Shown here: positions 32,260 to 39,137 of the stretch, piece after piece | Layout of the letters: every line of letters begins with the position of its first letter | How positions within the stretch are numbered: position 1 is the first letter of the stretch | Made by a program: the position numbers and the translations under genes | Notes under the pieces: generated by a model | The model's input: the letters and a program-made list of their open reading frames with translations, nothing else | Database searches by the model: none | What the model was told of the DNA's origin: nothing | NCBI GenBank assembly: GCA_027011835.1 | Contig: JALUZN010000059.1 | Coordinates: forward strand, 1 to 40,508 | Direction of reading: 5' to 3' | Origin: Draconibacterium sp. | GTDB lineage: Bacteria; Bacteroidota; Bacteroidia; Bacteroidales; Prolixibacteraceae | Length of the DNA: 40,508 bases

Positions 32260-32475
32260 TTATTTACAACAGGTATTATTTTTACTTTTTTGAATTGGTG
32301 GGCAGGGAACATCGCCAAAAGAGCAATAGACACAACAATCGCCTTTGTTTGGTTTTAGAATTGCTTTACAATTCTCACATTCATAAAAATGTGTGCAAGA
32401 GTTTACAGGCATTGTTTCTGTTTTACTGTGGCCGCAAAACGGACAAGTAATGGTTGATTGAAAAATAATATTCAT
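32260..32475 (-). CDS. GDCCVxC-domain protein
   Basis: A 71-residue protein of the GDCCVxC (seleno)protein family. It has a zinc-ribbon-like N-terminal part (TCPFCGHSK, ECENCKAILKP) and the hallmark GDCCVYCSFGDVPCPP, then a C-terminal CC. Some relatives carry selenocysteine in the hallmark; here all positions are Cys. The ATG at 32475 is chosen because a -7 box lies at 32509-32516, downstream of the farther ATG at 32544. It precedes the CDF gene by 2 bases. Probable role: binding metal or mercury-type thiophilic ions (inference). Confidence 0.85.
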   Translation of the reverse strand: MNIIFQSTITCPFCGHSKTETMPVNSCTHFYECENCKAILKPNKGDCCVYCSFGDVPCPPIQKSKNNTCCK

Positions 32476-32508
32476 AATGTCGCACTTTTTATTTAAACTA
32501 ATTCTAAA

Positions 32509-32516
32509 CAAAAGTA
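32509..32516 (-). promoter_or_regulatory. -7 box of the GDCCVxC-CDF operon
   Basis: TACTTTTG on the minus strand, an exact TAnnTTTG, 33 bases before the ATG at 32475. The palindrome at 32529-32543 lies just upstream, where a -33 element should be. Confidence 0.55.
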
Positions 32517-32528
32517 CGTCATAATTTG

Positions 32529-32543
32529 TGCAACCGGGTTGCA
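32529..32543. promoter_or_regulatory. Fur-family-type operator (7-1-7 palindrome)
   Basis: TGCAACC-G-GGTTGCA is a perfect palindrome with the 7-1-7 geometry of Fur/Zur/PerR sites. It lies between the fur-family stop (32550) and the -7 box at 32509-32516. Binding there would block the promoter of the GDCCVxC-CDF operon. Confidence 0.65.
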
Positions 32544-32549
32544 AACTTA

Positions 32550-32966
32550 TTAGCCTTTGTTACATCGGTTGCAAAGTCCTTTTACAACCATATTAATATT
32601 TTCGGCAAAATAGTTTTCGGGGAGTTGAATATCGGGAATTGGGATGTCGGTTAAACAGGTTGTTTTTTCGCATTTTATGCAGTAGAAGTGTACATGCAAC
32701 TCGCTTGGATTACAGTGGCAGGTGTCGGTGCAAACAGCATATTTTATGGTTCCGGTACCGTCGTCAATACTGTGAATTACTTTCTTGTCGACAAAAGTTT
32801 TAAGTGTACGGTAAAGCGTTGTTCTGTCGGCCTGTGCAAATTGCATTTCAAGTTCAGGCAGACCAATGGCGTGGTCTTGTTTCGATAAAATATCGAGAAC
32901 CAACTGACGCATTGCCGTGGGCTTTACTTGTTTTATTTCCAATGATTTATCTATCGATTTTTTCAT
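32550..32966 (-). CDS. Fur-family metalloregulator
   Basis: A 138-residue Fur/Zur-type repressor. The N-terminal winged helix has GLPELEMQFAQADRTTLYRTLKTFVDKK. The dimerisation and metal domain contains HVHFYCIKCE (H91, H93, C96, C99), an extra CTDTCHC cluster (C79, C83, C85) and the C-terminal CNRC (C132, C135). The two CxxC pairs form the structural zinc site. The sensed metal (Zn or Fe) cannot be fixed from sequence; the neighbours favour Zn. It follows the HMA-AraC gene by 2 bases and is followed by its probable operator. Confidence 0.92.
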   Translation of the reverse strand: MKKSIDKSLEIKQVKPTAMRQLVLDILSKQDHAIGLPELEMQFAQADRTTLYRTLKTFVDKKVIHSIDDGTGTIKYAVCTDTCHCNPSELHVHFYCIKCEKTTCLTDIPIPDIQLPENYFAENINMVVKGLCNRCNKG

Positions 32967-32968
32967 CG

Positions 32969-33535
32969 CTAAACTTTGTCTAATGCTTTTCTCTCTTTTT
33001 TTACAGTCTTTTTATAATCGCTTAATGTTTTCCCGGTAATGTTTTTAAACTGTTTCGAAAGGTGTGCTACACTGCTGTAGTTTAGCTGGAATGCAATTTC
33101 AGAGAAATTGAGTTCGTTGTACGAAATCAGCTCTTTAACTTTTTCAATCTTTTGTAGGATAATAAATTTTTCGATGGTTGTTTTTTCAATTTCCGAGAAC
33201 TTTTTTGAAATGAACGAATACTCTTTGCCAACTTGGGTTGACAGATACTCTGAGAAATTTATCTTCAGACTTTCGCTTTTGTTGTAGTGAATGTAGTTGA
33301 CAATTAGCGCTTTCACATTTTCAACAATCTGAATGTTTTTATCCTGAATAAGTTCAAATCCAATTGTTTCCAGTTCTTTGGCCAAATGCTCTAAATCAAC
33401 TCCCTCTTTTTCAATGTCGGCACTTCCCAAAACAACTTTCGAAAAAGGAATATCTAACTTGGTTAAGGTTTGTTTTACCGCGGCAATGCAACGGTCGCAA
33501 ACCATGTTTTTAATGTAAATTGTCGATTCTTTCAT
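32969..33535 (-). CDS. HMA-domain / AraC-type HTH fusion regulator
   Basis: A 188-residue protein with an N-terminal HMA-like metal-binding domain (1-70) with MVCDRCIAAV (C13 and C16). It is joined to an AraC-type helix-turn-helix domain (about 75-180), with FSEIAFQLNYSSVAHLSKQF and GKTLSDYKK as the recognition signature. The start at 33535 (MKESTIYIKN) is preferred because the HMA strand begins there; nine more residues upstream do not match the fold. A Cys pair wired to a DNA-binding domain suggests direct sensing of Cu(I) or Zn(II). It opens the minus-strand metal run and overlaps no other gene. Confidence 0.85.
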   Translation of the reverse strand: MKESTIYIKNMVCDRCIAAVKQTLTKLDIPFSKVVLGSADIEKEGVDLEHLAKELETIGFELIQDKNIQIVENVKALIVNYIHYNKSESLKINFSEYLSTQVGKEYSFISKKFSEIEKTTIEKFIILQKIEKVKELISYNELNFSEIAFQLNYSSVAHLSKQFKNITGKTLSDYKKTVKKERKALDKV

Positions 33536-33599
33536 TTCAATTTTCGAAGATAACCAAAACAACTTTAAAGTATTGGATTTTCAATGCAAAATAAATAAG

Positions 33600-33607
33600 T
33601 AGTTTTG
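33600..33607 (+). promoter_or_regulatory. -7 box of the YwqK-like gene
   Basis: TAGTTTTG, an exact TAnnTTTG, 21 bases before the ATG at 33629. The region is shared with the divergent HMA-AraC gene. No well-spaced -33 element was seen. Confidence 0.45.
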
Positions 33608-33628
33608 GAGTTTAAAAAATAAAAAGTT

Positions 33629-34420
33629 ATGCGATTAATTCTTCTTTTGTTTGTTTTAGTGCCATTTATTTCAATTGCACAAATTAATCAGACCGATGCA
33701 AACGGGCTGCGTCAAGGGCTTTGGGAAAAGAGGCAGCCAAACGGCCGGTTGATGTATGTGGGGCATTTTAATGATGGCAAACCCGTTGGCGAGTGGAAAC
33801 GGTTTCATCCGGGAGGACAGGTTAAGGCAATTATTACCTATAAAGAGAATTCGGATACGGCATTTACGCAACTTTTCGACAAGCATAAAAATAAACTGGC
33901 CGAGGGGAACTTTGTGAATCAGAAAAAGGAGGGAAACTGGGTTTATTTTCTGAAAGGGAGAAAAATATCGGAAGAACAGTTTTTGGGAGGTGTAAAAAAC
34001 GGAGTTGCACAGCAGTTCTACGAAACCGGTGAATTGCTCGAAAGGGTTGAGTGGAAAAATGGGAAAAAGGAGGGGAAATACGAAACATTTTATAAAAATG
34101 GCAGCCCATATTTGCAATGTAAAATGCATAACGATTTACGTCACGGGCTTTGTTTAGTTTATTATAAAAACAAAAAATTACAACTCGAAGCAAATTATAA
34201 AAACGGCTTGCGCCATGGCGAGTGGAAGTTTTACGACGATAAAGGGAACTTGCAATATCAGCTAAATTACAACAACGGTAAAATCTTGAACCCTGAAGTG
34301 CGCGACAGTATTGCCGCAATAAAAATGCAAAATCTTGAGAAAAACAGAGGCACTTTTACCGACCCTGAGAAATATTTGCAAGACCCATCGGAGTATATGC
34401 GGAAAACGAAAATATATTAG
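33629..34420 (+). CDS. MORN-repeat / YwqK-like secreted protein
   Basis: A 263-residue protein with a signal peptide (1-18, ending SIA-Q). Repeated motifs of the form G-x-W/Y-x(4)-NG follow, for example QGLWEKRQPNGRLMYVGHF, VGEWKRFHPGGQ, EGKYETFYKNGSPY and HGEWKFYDDKGN. These are MORN-like repeats, called YwqK-family antitoxin in many annotations, although secreted Bacteroidota versions have no shown antitoxin role. It is divergent from the metal regulators and ends 11 bases before the hisIE stop. Confidence 0.8.
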   Translation: MRLILLLFVLVPFISIAQINQTDANGLRQGLWEKRQPNGRLMYVGHFNDGKPVGEWKRFHPGGQVKAIITYKENSDTAFTQLFDKHKNKLAEGNFVNQKKEGNWVYFLKGRKISEEQFLGGVKNGVAQQFYETGELLERVEWKNGKKEGKYETFYKNGSPYLQCKMHNDLRHGLCLVYYKNKKLQLEANYKNGLRHGEWKFYDDKGNLQYQLNYNNGKILNPEVRDSIAAIKMQNLEKNRGTFTDPEKYLQDPSEYMRKTKIY

Positions 34421-34448
34421 CGACAGTTTTTTACGAGTGTCGTTTTTT
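34421..34448 (+). terminator. Possible terminator after the YwqK-like gene
   Basis: CGACA (34421-34425) faces TGTCG (34438-34442), followed by six T. The stem is short and the T-run lies inside the last codons of hisIE on the other strand, so the call is weak. Confidence 0.35.
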
Positions 34449-35048
34449 CAGTTCCCGAACAACGTCTTCAATGCGAAATCCTTTGTGCGAAAGCAAAACA
34501 ATTAAGTGGTACATTAAATCACCGGCTTCGTAAATAAAGTTTTCGTCGTCGTTGGCCATTGCCCCAATAATTGTTTCAACGGCCTCTTCGCCAACTTTTT
34601 GGGTAATGGTGCGAGTGCCCTTTTTAAACAGCGAAGTGGTGTACGAACCCTCCGGCATCTCCTGCTTGCGTTTATCGATAAATGTTTGCAGGTAGCTTAA
34701 AAATTCAATGTCGTTTTCGCTGTTTACCTCGTCGAAACAGGTGTCGGTTCCGGTGTGACAAACCGGGCCAACCGGATTGGCTTTTATTAAAAGTGTATCT
34801 TCGTCGCAGTCTTGCAATATTGAGACTAAATTCAGAAAGTTCCCCGACTCTTCGCCTTTTGTCCATAACCGGTTTTTACTGCGGCTAAAAAAGGTTACTT
34901 TTCCCAGTTCCAGTGTTTTTTCAACGGCCTCGGCATTCATAAAACCAACCATTAAAACGACCATTGTTTTAGCATCTTGAACGACAGCCGGAATCAGCCC
35001 GTTCAGTTTATCGAAATCCAAATCGGATGTGTTTTTAAATTCGCGCAT
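34431..35048 (-). CDS. hisIE: Bifunctional phosphoribosyl-AMP cyclohydrolase / phosphoribosyl-ATP pyrophosphatase
   Basis: Catalyses the second and third steps of histidine synthesis. In the 205-residue protein, the HisI domain (1-110) has FFSRSKNRLWTKGEESGNF and the metal ligands in DCDED (80-84), C97, H98 and C104 (CHTGTDTC). The HisE domain (115-205) has PEGSYTTSLFKKGT and KVGEEAVETIIGA. Bacteroidota carry this fused form. It ends the his segment, 204 bases after hisF, with the modular hairpin copy 3 in between. Confidence 0.95.
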   Translation of the reverse strand: MREFKNTSDLDFDKLNGLIPAVVQDAKTMVVLMVGFMNAEAVEKTLELGKVTFFSRSKNRLWTKGEESGNFLNLVSILQDCDEDTLLIKANPVGPVCHTGTDTCFDEVNSENDIEFLSYLQTFIDKRKQEMPEGSYTTSLFKKGTRTITQKVGEEAVETIIGAMANDDENFIYEAGDLMYHLIVLLSHKGFRIEDVVRELKKRHS

Positions 35049-35103
35049 TTTATTTTATTCTTTTTTATTTCCTTTTATACTTTCTATTATTACCGTTAAT
35101 CAA

Positions 35104-35226
35104 CAGATTCTGAATCAAGTTTAGAATGACGGATGTTCTTTTTAGACCCTGAAACAAGTTCAGGGTGACGTTCTAATTAAGTGTCGCAGTTAACAAATAA
35201 CGTCATGCTGAACTTGTTTCAGCATC
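35104..35226. repeat. Modular hairpins, copy 3 (AACTTGTTT cores only)
   Basis: ACCCTG-AAACAAGTT-CAGGGT (35146-35166) and ATGCTG-AACTTGTTT-CAGCAT (35205-35225) are joined by GACGTTCTAATTAAG and GTTAACAAATAACGTC. A third, decayed hairpin with ATTCTGAATCAAGTTTAGAAT precedes them (35107-35127). Lies between hisF and hisIE. Confidence 0.78.
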
Positions 35227-35252
35227 TTTTTATCAGTTATTTTCTTATTTTT

Positions 35253-36008
35253 TTATCGAACCACAATCTCTTTCTCTTTCAAATATCTCTTCAGTACCGG
35301 AATGGGTATTTCGTTATAATGAAAAATACTCGCTGCCAGTCCTGCATCGGCTTTTCCTTTTGTAAAAACATCGACAAAATGTTCTTTTGTTCCGGCACCT
35401 CCCGAAGCAATAATTGGTATTTTCAGCATATCGGCCATTTGTGCCAGTTGCCGGTTGGCAAAGCCGTTTTTTGTTCCGTCGTGATTCATCGAAGTAAAGA
35501 GTATTTCGCCGGCACCGCGCTCTTCGGCCTCTTTTGCCCACGAAAAAAGCTCTTTATCGGTTGCTATTCTCCCGCCATTCACGGTAACTCGCCAGTGGTT
35601 GTTTTCGGTGCTGCGAGCATCAATTGCCACAATTACAAACTGGCTGCCGAAGTTACGTGCCAAATCGTCAATCAACTGCGGATTTTTTACCGCCGACGAG
35701 TTAATTGATATTTTGTCGGCACCGGCACTTAACAGTTTGTCGGCATCGGCAAGTTCACTAATTCCTCCGCCAACGGTAAACGGAATATCGACATTTGCTG
35801 CAATTCGTTTTACCAGCTCCACAAAAGTTTTACGGCCTTCGTGTGTTGCCGTAATATCCAGAAAAACCAATTCGTCGGCACCGTCGGCAGCGTATTTTGC
35901 ACCCAATTCAACCGGGTCGCCCACCTCTTTGATGTCAACAAAATTGATTCCCTTAACGGTTTGCCCGTTACGGATATCTAAACATGGTATGATTCGTTTT
36001 GCAAGCAT
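35253..36008 (-). CDS. hisF: Imidazole glycerol phosphate synthase, cyclase subunit
   Basis: HisF is the cyclase half of IGP synthase and works with HisH. The 251-residue TIM barrel has the two catalytic aspartates D11 (IIPCLDIRNG) and D130 (VAIDARST). Phosphate-binding loops are TVGGGISELADA and PIIASGGAGTKEH. HisH, its partner, is not in the window. It lies between the four-helix-bundle gene and hisIE. Confidence 0.96.
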   Translation of the reverse strand: MLAKRIIPCLDIRNGQTVKGINFVDIKEVGDPVELGAKYAADGADELVFLDITATHEGRKTFVELVKRIAANVDIPFTVGGGISELADADKLLSAGADKISINSSAVKNPQLIDDLARNFGSQFVIVAIDARSTENNHWRVTVNGGRIATDKELFSWAKEAEERGAGEILFTSMNHDGTKNGFANRQLAQMADMLKIPIIASGGAGTKEHFVDVFTKGKADAGLAASIFHYNEIPIPVLKRYLKEKEIVVR

Positions 36009-36031
36009 TTTTTTAAGTTATTCAGTTCGCT

Positions 36032-36049
36032 AGGCAGAAGGCAGAAGTT
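36032..36049. repeat. GGCAGAAG word repeat, left of the four-helix-bundle gene
   Basis: AGGCAGAAGGCAGAAGTT ends one base before the stop codon of the small gene. The reverse-complement form (ACTTCTGCC) lies on the other side at 36460-36493, so the gene is bracketed by inverted copies. Confidence 0.6.
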
Positions 36050-36050
36050 T

Positions 36051-36419
36051 TCAGTTCTTCTTTTTATTGTTCCTGATTACCGAAATTAAACTAGATAGCA
36101 TTTTTTCAATTTCGATACTTAATTCGTTTAACTGATTAAATTTTTCTTGAGAAAGATAATCCAATCTAAAACTTATTTCCAATTGTGTCTGAAACTCATA
36201 AAGAGAACCTGAGGCAATTTGCAAAAAACGTACATAATCTCCTGAACTGTTTCTTCCATAACCTTCTGCAATATTACTTGGCACTGAAACAGCACTTCGC
36301 TTAATTTGAGATATAAGATTATAGACCTCCTCATTTGGGAATTGATTGGTTGCTTTATAAACAAGCATAACCAAATCTATTGATTTTTGCCAAACGATTA
36401 AGTCCCTGTATGTTTTCAC
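36051..36419 (-). CDS. Four-helix-bundle protein (S23 / 23S rRNA intervening-sequence type)
   Basis: A 122-residue all-helical protein of the family first seen in 23S rRNA intervening sequences. Landmarks are YRDLIVWQKSIDLVMLVYKA, FPNEEVYNLISQIKRSAVSV and SNIAEGYGRNSSGDYVRFLQ. The family also occurs far from rRNA, as here, without a known function. It sits between hisA and hisF and breaks the normal direct contact of these two genes. The GGCAGAAG words on both sides hint at insertion as a unit. Confidence 0.88.
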   Translation of the reverse strand: MKTYRDLIVWQKSIDLVMLVYKATNQFPNEEVYNLISQIKRSAVSVPSNIAEGYGRNSSGDYVRFLQIASGSLYEFQTQLEISFRLDYLSQEKFNQLNELSIEIEKMLSSLISVIRNNKKKN

Positions 36420-36459
36420 ACTAAAAATATTAAAGTATTTACTTCTCTTTTTTTCTAAT

Positions 36460-36493
36460 AACTTCTTACTTCTGCCTGCTTAACTTCTTACTG
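36460..36493. repeat. GGCAGAAG word repeat, right of the four-helix-bundle gene
   Basis: AACTTCTTACTTCTGCCTGC followed by TTAACTTCTTACTG. It is the inverted counterpart of 36032-36049 and covers the hisA stop codon (36488-36490). Confidence 0.6.
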
Positions 36494-37222
36494 TTTTATA
36501 AACTCCTCAATTTCCTTCAAAGATATTCTATTTTCGTAAATTGCTTTTCCCACAATCACTCCCGGCACGTCCATTTCATTTAATTTTAATATGTCGTTCA
36601 TTGTTGCAATTCCTCCGCTGGCAATAATTTCGACTGCGGGGAGCCGATTCATTATTTTTTCGTAGAGATCAAAAGCCGGGCCTGTTAACATTCCATCGCG
36701 ACTAATATCGGTTGAAATCACTTTAACAATTCCTTTTTTATAAAAGTCGGAGATAAATTCTATTACCGGCAGTTCTGTGGTTTCAATCCATCCACCAACA
36801 GCGATATTTCCGTTTTTAGCATCGGCACCTAGAATTATTTTTTCACTTCCGTATTTTTCGAGCCAGCTTAAAAAAGTATCGCGGTCTTTTACGGCAATGC
36901 TTCCGCCGGTAACCATTTTTGCGCCCGAGTTAAAAGCAATCTCCAAATCTTTATCCGATTTTAAACCACCACCAAAATCAATAATTAAGTTTGTTTTTGT
37001 TGAAATGGTCTCCAGCACTTTATGGTTAACAATGTGTTTTGCTTTTGCACCGTCTAAATCAACCAAATGCAGGCGTTTAATTCCTGCTGCCTCGAACATT
37101 TTTGCCACCTCAAGCGGGTTTTCGTTATAAACGGTTTTTTGGTTGTAATCGCCTTGTGACAGACGAACACATTTTCCGCCTATTAAATCGATTGCAGGTA
37201 TTATTTCTATTTTGTTTTTCAT
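36488..37222 (-). CDS. hisA: Phosphoribosylformimino-5-aminoimidazole carboxamide ribotide isomerase
   Basis: HisA opens the ProFAR ring sugar in the fourth step of histidine synthesis. The 244-residue TIM barrel has the catalytic aspartates D12 (IIPAIDLIGG) and D134 (ILGADAKNG) and the phosphate-binding loops DFGGGLKS and VEIIASGGIATMND. Its C-terminal stop lies inside the GGCAGAAG repeat. The gene upstream on the same strand is the transcarbamylase, not hisH, so the his cluster is split here. Confidence 0.96.
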   Translation of the reverse strand: MKNKIEIIPAIDLIGGKCVRLSQGDYNQKTVYNENPLEVAKMFEAAGIKRLHLVDLDGAKAKHIVNHKVLETISTKTNLIIDFGGGLKSDKDLEIAFNSGAKMVTGGSIAVKDRDTFLSWLEKYGSEKIILGADAKNGNIAVGGWIETTELPVIEFISDFYKKGIVKVISTDISRDGMLTGPAFDLYEKIMNRLPAVEIIASGGIATMNDILKLNEMDVPGVIVGKAIYENRISLKEIEEFIKQ

Positions 37223-37230
37223 AATTTATT

Positions 37231-37260
37231 TTTCTCGCAAAGGCGCTAAGCCGCAAAGGT
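37231..37260. repeat. GCAAAG repeat, partial copy
   Basis: TTCTCGCAAAGGCGCTAAGC followed by CGCAAAGGT, a fragment of the 5' end of the repeats at 9897 and 19048, directly upstream of the hisA start. Confidence 0.55.
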
Positions 37261-37284
37261 AAAAAGTTAAATCTGTAAAATTAA

Positions 37285-37358
37285 ACGTCATTCCGAACTT
37301 GTTTCGGAATCTCTGAGTAAAAAGAGATGCTGAGCTGTCAACTGACGGACAGTATGAC
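37285..37358. repeat. Modular hairpins, copy 4
   Basis: ATTCCG-AACTTGTTT-CGGAAT (37290-37310), then ATGCTG (37327-37332) facing CAGTAT (37350-37355) with a decayed CCGTCGG-type core GTCAACTGACGGA. The second hairpin is inverted relative to copies 1 and 2. Lies between argF' and hisA. Confidence 0.7.
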
Positions 37359-37387
37359 GAACTGATTGAATTTCAGTAAATAGATAA

Positions 37388-38335
37388 CTATAACTCTTCT
37401 AAAATCATTTTAATAACTGCCTGCGCGGTAACTTCGCGGTTGGCAGCCTGTTCTATTACAATAGAATTTTCGCTGTCGATAACGCCATCGGTAACAACTA
37501 CGTTGCGGCGAACCGGCAAACAGTGCATAAATTTGGCGTTGTTTGTAAGCGCCATCTTCTCTTCGTTAACGGTCCAGTTTTGGTCTTTCGAAAGCACTTT
37601 GCCGTAATGGGTGTACGACGACCAGTTTTTTGCGTAGATAAAATCGGCCCCTTCGAAAGCTTTTTTCTGGTCGTATTCCACTTTTACATCGCCCATAAAT
37701 TCCGGAGCCAGCTCGTAACCTTCGGGGTGGGTAACTACTCGTTCGTAATCGGTTTCGCGCATCCACTCCACAAACGAGTTGGCAACGGCCTGTGGCAGTG
37801 CTTTCGGGTGTGGCGCCCAGGTTAAAACCACTTTGGGCCGCTCCTTCGTTTTAAACTCCTCGATGGTAACCAAATCGGCATAACTTTGCAGCGGGTGGCG
37901 GGTTGCGCCTTCCATACTTACAACCGGTACTCCGGCGTGTTCAACAAACTGATTAATAATTTTTTCCGAATAGTCGTCGTTTCTGTTTTCGAAGCGGGCA
38001 AAAGCACGAACGCCAATTATGTCGCAATAGTTGCCTATTACCGGAATTGCTTCCAAAAGGTGCTCCGGTTTGTCGCCGTCCATAATTACTCCCAACTCCG
38101 ATTCCAGTTGCCAGCTGTCGCCGTTTACATTCATTACCATCGTGTTCATTCCCATATTCATAGCTGCTTTTTGCGTGCTTAAACGGGTACGTAAACTGGA
38201 GTTGAAAAATACCAGAACCATAGTCTTGTTTTTCCCGAGATGCTGAAATCCAAACGGATTTTTCTTTACTTCGAAAGCGGTTTCTATCGCCTCCTGAATA
38301 CTTGGTATATCTTTTACTGATGTATAATTTTTCAT
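37388..38335 (-). CDS. argF': N-succinylornithine carbamoyltransferase
   Basis: This transcarbamylase makes N-succinylcitrulline in the succinylated arginine pathway of Bacteroidota. The 315-residue protein has the carbamoyl-phosphate motif SSLRTRLSTQKAAM (46-59; the canonical STRTR is SLRTR), GATRHPLQSYAD and the ornithine-side motif HCLPVRRN. Position 90 is proline (GDKPEHLLEA), the residue that marks succinyl rather than acetyl specificity in the Bacteroides fragilis enzyme. It is separated from proA upstream by a toxin-antitoxin pair; in many Bacteroidota proA and argF' are adjacent. Confidence 0.93.
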   Translation of the reverse strand: MKNYTSVKDIPSIQEAIETAFEVKKNPFGFQHLGKNKTMVLVFFNSSLRTRLSTQKAAMNMGMNTMVMNVNGDSWQLESELGVIMDGDKPEHLLEAIPVIGNYCDIIGVRAFARFENRNDDYSEKIINQFVEHAGVPVVSMEGATRHPLQSYADLVTIEEFKTKERPKVVLTWAPHPKALPQAVANSFVEWMRETDYERVVTHPEGYELAPEFMGDVKVEYDQKKAFEGADFIYAKNWSSYTHYGKVLSKDQNWTVNEEKMALTNNAKFMHCLPVRRNVVVTDGVIDSENSIVIEQAANREVTAQAVIKMILEEL

Positions 38336-38349
38336 GTGTTAAAATTTAG

Positions 38350-38385
38350 AATCAAGATACAAGAGTCAAGACACAAGACAAGAAA
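38350..38385. repeat. CAAGA word repeat upstream of argF'
   Basis: AATCAAGATACAAGAGTCAA then GACACAAGACAAGAAAG: a short word (ACAAGA or TCAAGA) repeated four or five times just upstream of the transcarbamylase start. Confidence 0.5.
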
Positions 38386-38562
38386 GTTAGTGCTTCAACT
38401 TAATCATGCTCCTGTGTGTGAAATCTTTTATCATGAATGTTTCATTTTTTTTGAACCACATCGTCACATTAGTTCATATAGTTTTCTATTGTGTTCCAAT
38501 ATGCCTATTGTGGTAGATTTTTATTTCAGTCGAACTTGGTAATTTTACTGATTAGAAAGTTT

Positions 38563-38883
38563 TTATGGTTTTTGTTTTATTCTACGTCCAATTCTTTTAT
38601 CATCAGGACTTCTTCTGCAATCCCAAATCATAATAATCAAAATCAACTGTTCGAAAACCTCATATATTATTTGATAATTTCCTGTAATTAATGCTCTTAC
38701 GGCAGTGTAATTTGTTTTGGTGCCAATAAAAGGATTTTTAGAAATCAACCAGATACTTTTATTAATTTTTGTATTTAATTTTTTGCTATAAGTTGTTGTG
38801 CCATTTCTGTTTATATAAAATTCAAGAATATTATATAAATCAGCTTTTGCTTCAACCGACCACTCTATTTTGTGTTTAGCCAT
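38563..38883 (-). CDS. ParE/RelE-family toxin
   Basis: A 106-residue protein of the ParE/RelE superfamily. It has the opening EWSVEAKADLYNILEFYINR, the helix-strand core NPFIGTKTNYTAVRALITGN and the strand YQIIYEVFEQLILIIMIWDC, followed by the typical RRSPDD. The C-terminal tail is basic. It follows the antitoxin with a 19-base overlap, the usual arrangement. ParE types target DNA gyrase and RelE types the ribosome; the RRSPDD end favours the ParE side, by resemblance only. Confidence 0.85.
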   Translation of the reverse strand: MAKHKIEWSVEAKADLYNILEFYINRNGTTTYSKKLNTKINKSIWLISKNPFIGTKTNYTAVRALITGNYQIIYEVFEQLILIIMIWDCRRSPDDKRIGRRIKQKP

Positions 38884-39101
38884 TGGTCAATTTCTTTCTG
38901 CAACTCGTTGTGGGTAATTGTTTTGCCGTTTTTTAAATCCTTTCGGGCAGAATCAATTCGCTCTTCCTGATAACTGCTTAACTCATAAGTGTCTCCTGAT
39001 ATTTTTGTTTCGATAATTGTTTTTAGAGCCGTTAAAAACGGCTTATCATCAATTTGCGACAAATGTTCTATTATAAAATGTTTTAATTCAATTGTGCTCA
39101 T
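38865..39101 (-). CDS. Antitoxin of the ParE-type pair
   Basis: A 78-residue small acidic/helical protein (MSTIELKHFIIEHLSQIDDK). The C-terminal part ITHNELQKEIDQWLNTK is typical of Bacteroidota antitoxins paired with ParE/RelE toxins, where it wraps the toxin. No strong DNA-binding motif is visible in the N-terminus. Its end overlaps the toxin start by 19 bases. The pair sits between proA and argF'. Confidence 0.82.
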   Translation of the reverse strand: MSTIELKHFIIEHLSQIDDKPFLTALKTIIETKISGDTYELSSYQEERIDSARKDLKNGKTITHNELQKEIDQWLNTK

Positions 39102-39137
39102 AACATCCTTTTTTACAAATATACAATTTTAGTTACG

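Noticed and set aside
32476..32544. A longer GDCCVxC protein starting at 32544
   Set aside because: It would begin upstream of the -7 box and over the Fur-type box; the extra residues do not resemble the family.
32567..32573. A second GGTTGCA half-site
   Set aside because: It lies in the last codons of the Fur-family gene without a partner half and is probably chance.
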